A stretch of DNA of 64,000 bases from Apodemus sylvaticus. Its lineage: Eukaryota > Chordata > Mammalia > Rodentia > Muridae. The notes beneath the pieces are model-generated. The model saw nothing but the letters and a program-made list of their open reading frames with translations, had not been told where the DNA came from and ran no database searches. Position numbers and translations under genes: made by a program. The DNA is taken from the NCBI RefSeq assembly GCF_947179515.1, contig NC_067488.1, forward strand, positions 32,430,039-32,494,038. The letters are read 5' to 3'. This document shows, piece after piece, positions 57,166 to 64,000 of this stretch (the stretch's first letter is position 1; each line of letters starts with the position of its first letter).

Positions 57166-59033
57166 AGAAACATGTTTAAATTTGCAAGTTGTGCGTTTTA
57201 CTACATCCTACCTTTGTTTCAACCTGTGACTGCTTGAGGTCCACTAGGATGAAAGGTGACAAATGACAGCTTTCCTCCTGGAAAGGCTGGGTCCTTGTCT
57301 CTTGTAGGCCTCCACTGTAGAAGCCAGGTTTTACTACTGATGGTGCTTTGAAGACTATGAACCATCTCTCAGTCAGACCCAGGAGGAAGGAAGCCAGGGA
57401 AATTTGGTTAGAGAGAGGAGTGCTCTAAGGGGCTCATCGTGAAAGGGGCCAGAGGTCCAGTGTCTCCATGAAGGATTCGGGACTCAGCAAAGGAAGCTAA
57501 GAGAAGCAATCTACAGCATACGAATGCCGAGCCCTGCTGTGGCTGTTCCTGCTGCGATGACACATGTGCTGTGCAGCACACAGGGCACAGCAAGACAGAA
57601 TGGTAAACACATAGGAAAATCCTGCCTGGGCTCCTTCATGTCGCGGATTGAAAACGGGGGCTCAAACGGAAGCAGCCTGCTCGGATACAAGGGCCTGGCT
57701 GATAGTGTGGAGTCGTGCAAACCAGTCCGTACCGTGGCTCACCCGGGGCTCTGTCTCCTGCCATGCTGTTCCCAGCCTTACACATTTCCTTTACAGTACC
57801 TGGCTTCTCATTCATCACAAGGCTTCAAGGGCTGCTGTGAGAGGCACGAAATTGCTCTGCTTCGACCTGCAATAAATCACCCATCTAATGATCTCCAAAC
57901 TCCTCAGGACCATCTGCAGGCGGCCCTGTGCTCTCTCACTTGGGCAATAAAACAGCTGAAGCTGCTGCCCTCCTTGAGGGAGGGGGTGGAAATCAGAGGA
58001 AGCAATGAGCTGCCAAGGGGTAGGCTGGGCTTCTCTTGCTGGCCCTTCCAGACTCGCTTTCTCGTACCTCCTCTTTCTTCTCTTCCTCTCTGCTCCTTCT
58101 TCCTCCCCCTACCCTCTTCTATGTCATCTGTTTTGACACTAGAAACTGGATGACATCTTTGGCCCTTGTCTTCTGTGCAAGATGTCTGATTCCCCCATCA
58201 CAGGCTCTATAGCTTGAATGGTTTCCGGCAGCTTCTGGGCCAAGCTTTGACCATGGAAGTTTTTGGCATTCTCGGATCCTGTCTGCCTTGATTCTGGTCT
58301 TCGCCCTCTGCACTCTGCGGCCTGGGCCTTCTTCGCTATTCTTGAGTCATAGGCGTTCCTCTCCCCATCTGCAGGGGGCCATCCTCACTGTGTCTAAGCT
58401 GAGTACTTTCAGGAGTTCTTACAATTTTGTTTTGTTTTTCTTTTCCCCTCCCTTCCCCAAGTCTTCCTTCCCCCACCTTCCCTCTCCCCCATATCCACCT
58501 CACCTCTGCCTCCCCTCAGAAGAGAACAGGACTCCCAGGGACATCAACCAGACAGTGTAACAAGCTACAACAAGACCAATCACACTCTTAAGACTCTTCT
58601 CCTAAGGGCCAGACCGACACCAATTGTCCCCCTCCATCTCGGTTCTCTCTTCTATAGAATGAGTTTACTTACAAGATCACCAAAAGGATCAAATAAATTA
58701 GCACATACATTAAATGCCATACTGAAGACACAGTGTAAGCAAGTAATGGTATTGATGGAATGTTCCAGTTGCCAAAAAGAACGGTTCTTTGGGCTGCATT
58801 AATTAGAATATAATTACAATGATCTTGGATAGAAGAGTCCTCACACGACCCAACTGCTCAGCCTACAGTGCAATCTCAGAGCTAAGAAATCTTTAAATAA
58901 ACTGAAAGTTGTTCAGAAAAGACTGATCTAATAACTGCTTCCCTCTCAGATGAAAGCAGACTGAAGGCACGAAACAAATCCTGAAACCTGGAGAAGAGGG
59001 AATACCAGAGTTGCCCTCGATTATACAAGAGGT
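57166..59033. other. Unique DNA; incidental 209-codon ORF
   Basis: A plus ORF at 57,524-58,153 is the longest outside the L1 elements. It ends in a pyrimidine-rich stretch, lacks any recognisable domain, and has ORFs on the opposite strand. CT-rich text recurs at 58,436-58,515. No gene is called. Confidence 0.4.
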
Positions 59034-59240
<207 letters not shown>

Positions 59241-59850
59241 CCCAGGTCTTAGTTGGATGGTTGGCATTTGGGTTGTGCTTAGAAATGTCATCTAATACCC
59301 AACAAATAACTGTAATCAGCAAACTAGTACAATCATTCATATGGACAGACAGACACATGATAGTAGAAATAAATGACATAGAATGGTAACCAACCAATAC
59401 ATCCATTCCTATGAACAGACAGACAACCTGTTCCATCTATATAATGTTAGCTGCATGTATATGATTACAGGGATGACTAGTTAATAGTAGGCAGTCAATG
59501 GGGGCTTTTCCCTGGTGACAACTATTTCTCCTACTCTCAGAATTCTTTAGTTACCTGTAATTTCCTGTCTAGAATTGAGGCCCATGGTATTTCCCCTTCC
59601 ATGTTAGCATGCCTAGTGGTATCAACCTTGCTCACATCATGTTAAGAAGCCATGTTGATAAGACTTCATAGGTGTTACTTCTCTGACTCCATGCTAGCAT
59701 GCCTGTTGGTGTCAGCCTTCCTCAAATCATGTTAGGTAGCCATGTTCATGAGATGTCATGGATGTAACTCTGACAATTTTAGGAGATGCAATCTCACTGC
59801 AAGCTTCCTGTTCCTCAGTCTCTTACAATCTTTCTGCTCCTTCGGGATGT
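59241..59850 (-). repeat. Old Lx-type L1 3' UTR remnant with an internal duplication
   Basis: The reverse complement reads TTGCAGTGAGATTGCATCTC, AATTACAGGTAACTAAAG and GAGAGTAGGAGAAATAGTTG, matching the layout of the plus-strand Lx 3' UTR at 9.55-9.85 kb. Within it, 59,599-59,688 and 59,689-59,778 are two copies of one 90-bp unit (about 80% alike, for example CCATGTTAGCATGCC versus CCATGCTAGCATGCC). The left part toward the microsatellite is less certain. Confidence 0.6.
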
Positions 59851-61051
59851 CCCTCCATGGTCCTTCTTTTGCCTGCAGGTCTGTTGAATCTTTTGATGTT
59901 GCAACAGAACATTGTTATCTAAAGAGTTCACATTCAAGAATAAGGCACAGAGTGGGAAAGAGAAAGAGAAGGAAGAGGAGGAAAGGGAAGAACCGAGAGA
60001 AGAGGAGAAAAAGATGGGAAAGAGGAGAAAGAAGAGGAAAAGAAAAAGAAAAGTACCAATGCTTTAAGTTAAGTTTATGATCTTGTACTGGGACAAGTTC
60101 ATAGCTGTAATAGTGTAATAGCTTACACAGTGTATATGACCTATGGGTTACAAATTGGATATGTCTGGTATATATATCCCACTCCAAAAATGGAGCTAAG
60201 CCTTCAGTAGATGCTCAGCCTACATTTTTGTCTATCAGCCATCATTTTTTGGCATAAATGTGTGATTAATACTGGAAATAGCACAAATAAGTTGCAGTAA
60301 TGGAATAGGATACCTTGGTAGTTTGTGCTTCTTGGAACAATATTACTTTCAATGGACCTCTAAAGTGATAGTTAATCCCAATGCCTACATTGTGCACAAC
60401 CCACAAACCACCTGGATGCCAAAGGGCATTATGAATGCCCAGTGGAAAAGACATACTCTGCATCTCTCCTCTCTCTTGTTCCACAGAGTCCACGTAGGAA
60501 ATCATCTCAAAGATAAAAAGACTAATAATTTCAAGACTATCGCTGGCCATAGTGCTTTGCGCCAGGCATAAGACTCTTTGTGATACATAGGCCACACGTA
60601 CGCAGAGTTATGTCCCTCTCTCTGCCATTTCTGCCAAACATGGTGGTTGATGAGGGGCACAGCCCAGGGAATGGGTTTTGAAATAGAGCTCACCAATCCA
60701 TGCAAAGTCAGCCAGCTATGTCCAGGAGAAGAGTGGATACTGGCTGCTTATGGGAGCTTCTGAAGCAAGGAGAAAGCATCCCTGTCCCCACAGGGAAAAA
60801 AAAAAAAGCAAGAGACTATGAGAGAGGAAATAGCCAAGGTTGAATTTTCACAATCACCAGGGCTCAGAGGTCCAAGACATTCCAGTCATAGACACAGAAG
60901 GACCTCCTCTGACACTGATGAGGATTGCCGTAGAAACAGAAACAGAAATAGGGAGGAGCCACTGGAGCTGATGAAAGTCAGCCAGTCAGCACGAGCAACA
61001 CAATGGCCTATTCCTGGCCAGCGGGAGATGAAAATCTGAAATGCCATATGC
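59851..61051. other. No gene; GA-rich tract in otherwise unrecognised DNA
   Basis: A GA-rich stretch (59,950-60,050) may belong to the same old L1. The rest shows no clear feature; an A-run lies at 60,797-60,808. Confidence 0.35.
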
Positions 61052-61480
61052 TCTGGTTTGGATCTTAAAGTTCCCCCAAAGTCTCCTGTGCTAAAAGCTA
61101 AGTCCCAGTGCAATGGTGTTCTTGGATCATGAGGACTCAGAAGTCATCCACAGCTTATGTGGATCCACAGCTGAATGGACTGTTGGGACCTGTTGGAGGA
61201 ACACAGTCACTGAGGGTGTCACTCTAAGGGGCATGCTTTGTCTCCAGGGTGTGTACTTGCTCCTACTCATTGTCTCATGCTTTCTCCTTCCCCTTTGTGC
61301 CCTCTCATTCCCTGCACTGCAGAAAATGAGCAGCTCTGCACCATGCTACTTCCCATTGGATGAGGTGCACATAGAGGGAGGAGATGCTGCCTTTTCCCCT
61401 CCCTGTACTTCCCCTCATTCTGCTCGTTCTGTACTTCCTATCCAGAAGGTATTCCCTGGGCTCTGAATCCAATAAGGTTA
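61052..61480 (+). repeat. Possible ancient MaLR-type LTR remnant
   Basis: CTGGTTTGGATCTTAAAGTT with CCCCCAAAGTCTCCTGTGCT at the left and GAAAATGAGCAGCTCTGCAC with AATCCAATAAGGTTATTAC at the right resemble a mammalian MaLR-type LTR. Heavily decayed, without coding sequence. Confidence 0.35.
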
Positions 61481-61801
61481 TTACAACTCTTAGCCATTTA
61501 TAGGGCTCCCAGTTCCAGTTCTTAATAATGTCTCCTAATGGTCAACAATAACGTAGGGTTTGTTTCTGTCCCACACATTGAAGCAATCGGTCCCATTTGG
61601 TCGGGTGAATGCTACAGAAAACAGCAATAAATAACCCAGACAAGTTTCTAAACCCATAGGTATTTGTCTTCTTAGGAGAGTCCACAAACTCCTGTCACAG
61701 CCCGCTCTACAACTGTTTCCTAAATCTACAGCCTCATCTCCTATCCTATCCTATCTCCTCACACCTGTTTTCAAAGGTTCTTTTCAAAAAATATGTATCT
61801 T

Positions 61802-62006
61802 GGGCCATCGAAATAGTTAAGTGGGTAAAGAGGCTTGTTGTAAGCCTGGTCGCCTGAGTTCAATCCCCACTACATTGTGGAAAAGCAAAGCCAACTCCTG
61901 TAATTTTGCTATACACACACACACACACTCATACACACACACACACTTTGCATGTGCACTGCCATATCAAATCAATCAATCAATAAATAAATAAATAAAT
62001 AAATAA
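61802..62006 (+). repeat. B2/B3-like SINE with (CA)n and (AATA)n tail
   Basis: The head GGGCCATCGAAATAGTTAAG with TTGTTGTAAGCCTGGTCGCC and GAGTTCAATCCCC is tRNA-derived SINE text. It is followed by (CA)n at 61,912-61,946 and AATC/AATA repeats at 61,966-62,006. Confidence 0.6.
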
Positions 62007-63950
62007 ATACAAAAAGAATTGGTGTAATGCTGATTTCTTTCCCATGATAGGGCTCTGCATGTGACCTTCCTTCCCTCTGGAATTCATTTTCCTAACTTCT
62101 GGACAAGCCCAAATCTCTCTTAAAGTAGAAATCTCAGTTTAATTGTGCTGGTGCTTGGTCACTTAGACTACAGTTCCCAACTTTCTATGATTGAAGACAT
62201 AGAAAAACCTATCTTCCTTGCTCATCTCCAGACACCAGCATCTAGCATCACACATAATGCCCAGCTGATGATTGACAAATTGAATGAATGAAGACATGAA
62301 ATGTACATGAAATAAATAACTCTCCTCTCTTATGCATGTTGCTGTTTTGTGAGTGTCTTGCCAAGGCAAACAGCATCTCCTATAAGGACACAGGCAGAGT
62401 AAGAGGTATAGATTTCTTTTGTCCCCTACCCACTAAGCGGTAAAGTACAGTGCTTGTATGCAACACTCAAAAAAATGTTTGATGAACAGTAAATAATTGA
62501 ATGAATGAGCAATTGGGCACGTATCCAAAACTTGCTGGACTGAATTAAGTAGCCCTGTGAGCGTAAAGGAAGTGCCACATCCTTACGACAGCAAACATGT
62601 GTTCTGTGTTTGTCAGTGAAGGTCGCTTGCTCAGTTCCCCCACATGGTTGTCACCCATCAACCTGATAATGGGATCATAAAGGAAGGGGAGTCAGGGTCC
62701 TGGGCTTTGTCGGAGTCATCAGCTCAAAGCCCCTCTAATGGGAGTTCCTGACTCAATTGGGTGTGGAGAGAAGAGAAGAGGTGATGAATGGTCCAGACAC
62801 AGGGAAACTCAGATACCTGCCTTTGTTCTTATCTAGGGAAGAAGGCAGCATCCAGCCACACTGAGTCACGATGAACTAAGAAACTCAAGAATGTCTCTTG
62901 ATAAATGTGCCCTGGGTACATGAATGAATGCTTCTGCTGTTGATTACCTTTTAAGTGAATAGGGTCAAAGGTTGGCATTAACCCAAGGCTCATGGGGTAA
63001 GATATTCTTTGTGGCCTGGCAGGAATTATTACCAAGGGCAGACCAGGCCAGAAGGTTCACATGGCTAATGAAGACAGGGTCACAGGATTGAGGCCCCCCT
63101 GGAGACCAGTTATCTATGGGCAGAGGAAAAATCTGCTTCACAGCCATATTGCATGCCCTAATGCTAGGCAACCGTCCTGCAAAACCAGGTTTGTTCAGCA
63201 CAGGAAACTCTAGTGTGGATGCCTTAGCTCTAATACCTTCTCCAAGTATGAGCTGTTTAGTCTGCTTCACTGATGCCGTCACTGCTGTGAGGACAGGACA
63301 GCACCCACTGTTTGCTGAGTGCTTCCTCTGTTCTGAAATCTTTGCAAGGGCTTTCTTCACATAATCTCCACACACAGGAATAACGATCTACTTTATAAAT
63401 GAGAACCCAGGAGCGAAACCTGACTGCAGAGATTTACCTTCCAAAACAAGATCACCCAGCTCGGTACTGACAGATTCCGATCCCAGATCCAGCCCACCTA
63501 AAAGCCAGTTTCATTCTCTACCATTTGCTCTTTGACTGGTGCATTAATTGGATGTCCTTTATGGGCAAAGGGTGATGAGTTCAAAACCAGGGAAAGCATG
63601 TAGCATTTGCGAGAGAAAACCCTCAGCTCCTAAGAAATGGCCTCAGATAAACAGGTTCAAAAGCTTAAAGGGACGCTGTGAGATATAGAAGGAACGTATC
63701 TTCTACCCAGAGGGGTCTCGTTACAAGTCTGAGCTTCATCGTTGACTAAGTGTTTCTGGGTGGGTTATTACATATCCCTGGGTATAATGAGTTGGCATTG
63801 CCACTGCTTTAAATGCACCACAGTCACCACAGCAACTACGTGACATGGACAGCAGTAGGTCCTGTTTTATGGGCATAAAACCTGAAAGGCAAAGGCTAAC
63901 TATCTTAGCTTGAATCCCTGGTCTCTGGCTCCAACACAAGATTCTGTGTC
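62007..63950. other. Unique DNA, no gene recognised
   Basis: No strong repeat. Short ORFs (for example 62,965-63,375 minus) have no recognisable domain. Confidence 0.4.
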
Positions 63951-63988
63951 AAGAAGGAGAAGGAGGAGAAGGAGGAGGAGGAGGAGGT
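63951..63988. repeat. (AGG)n/(GGA)n purine microsatellite
   Basis: AGAAGGAGAAGGAGGAG repeats close to the window's right edge. Confidence 0.9.
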
Positions 63989-64000
63989 CACTGAGGACAA

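Overview
This window is mammalian intergenic or intronic DNA from a murine (mouse/rat-type) rodent. The evidence is the repeat content: B1, B2, B3 and B4-type SINEs, several generations of rodent LINE-1 (including old Lx-like 3' UTRs), and many (GGAA)n, (CA)n and (GA)n microsatellites. I see no bacterial genes, no convincing host protein-coding exon, no structural RNA gene and no CRISPR array. The youngest L1 copies end in ATATCGAATAAA. I do not recognise that terminus, or the long 423-residue ORF1 protein, as the standard Mus musculus types, and no clear rat-type ID element is present. The species is therefore left open.

The dominant feature is a full-length LINE-1 at about 48,128-54,570 on the + strand. 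It is bounded by a perfect 18-bp target-site duplication (48,110-48,127 and 54,571-54,588) whose 5' edge reads TT/AAAA, the classical L1 endonuclease site. It has a GC-rich 5' UTR with degenerate repeats of about 195 bp, an intact ORF1 (49,142-50,413), and an ORF2 (50,473-54,298) with every endonuclease and reverse-transcriptase catalytic residue I could check in place. The 3' UTR is G-rich and ends in AATAAA and a poly(A) tail. The only lesion found is one extra base in GGGAAAAA at 52,868-52,875. It shifts frame after about residue 800 and separates the Cys-rich C-terminus from the reverse transcriptase.

Region by region: 1-8.6 kb holds B3/B4 SINEs, an ancient L1 remnant and apparently unique DNA. 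8.6-10 kb is an old Lx-type L1 3' UTR. 11.6-22.4 kb is rich in short 5'-truncated L1 copies, several with recognisable target-site duplications, one of them nested in an older Lx element (14.9-18.6 kb). 22.4-36.3 kb mixes unique DNA with B1/B3/B4 SINEs, L1 3' UTR pieces, long purine microsatellites and a local near-identical duplication (33.7 and 34.45 kb). 36.3-38.4 kb is mostly unique. 40.9-45.1 kb is an old minus-strand L1 split by a younger plus-strand L1. 45.1-48.1 kb is mostly unique. The full-length L1 is followed by a B2, then by unique DNA with B3, B1-like, Lx and possible MaLR-type remnants to the end.

Nothing here amounts to an undescribed gene system. The observations most worth following are the near-intact L1 and its expanded ORF1 coiled coil, the monomer-like 5' UTR, the local duplication whose upstream copy is flanked by 18-bp direct repeats, and three CTCF-like motifs.
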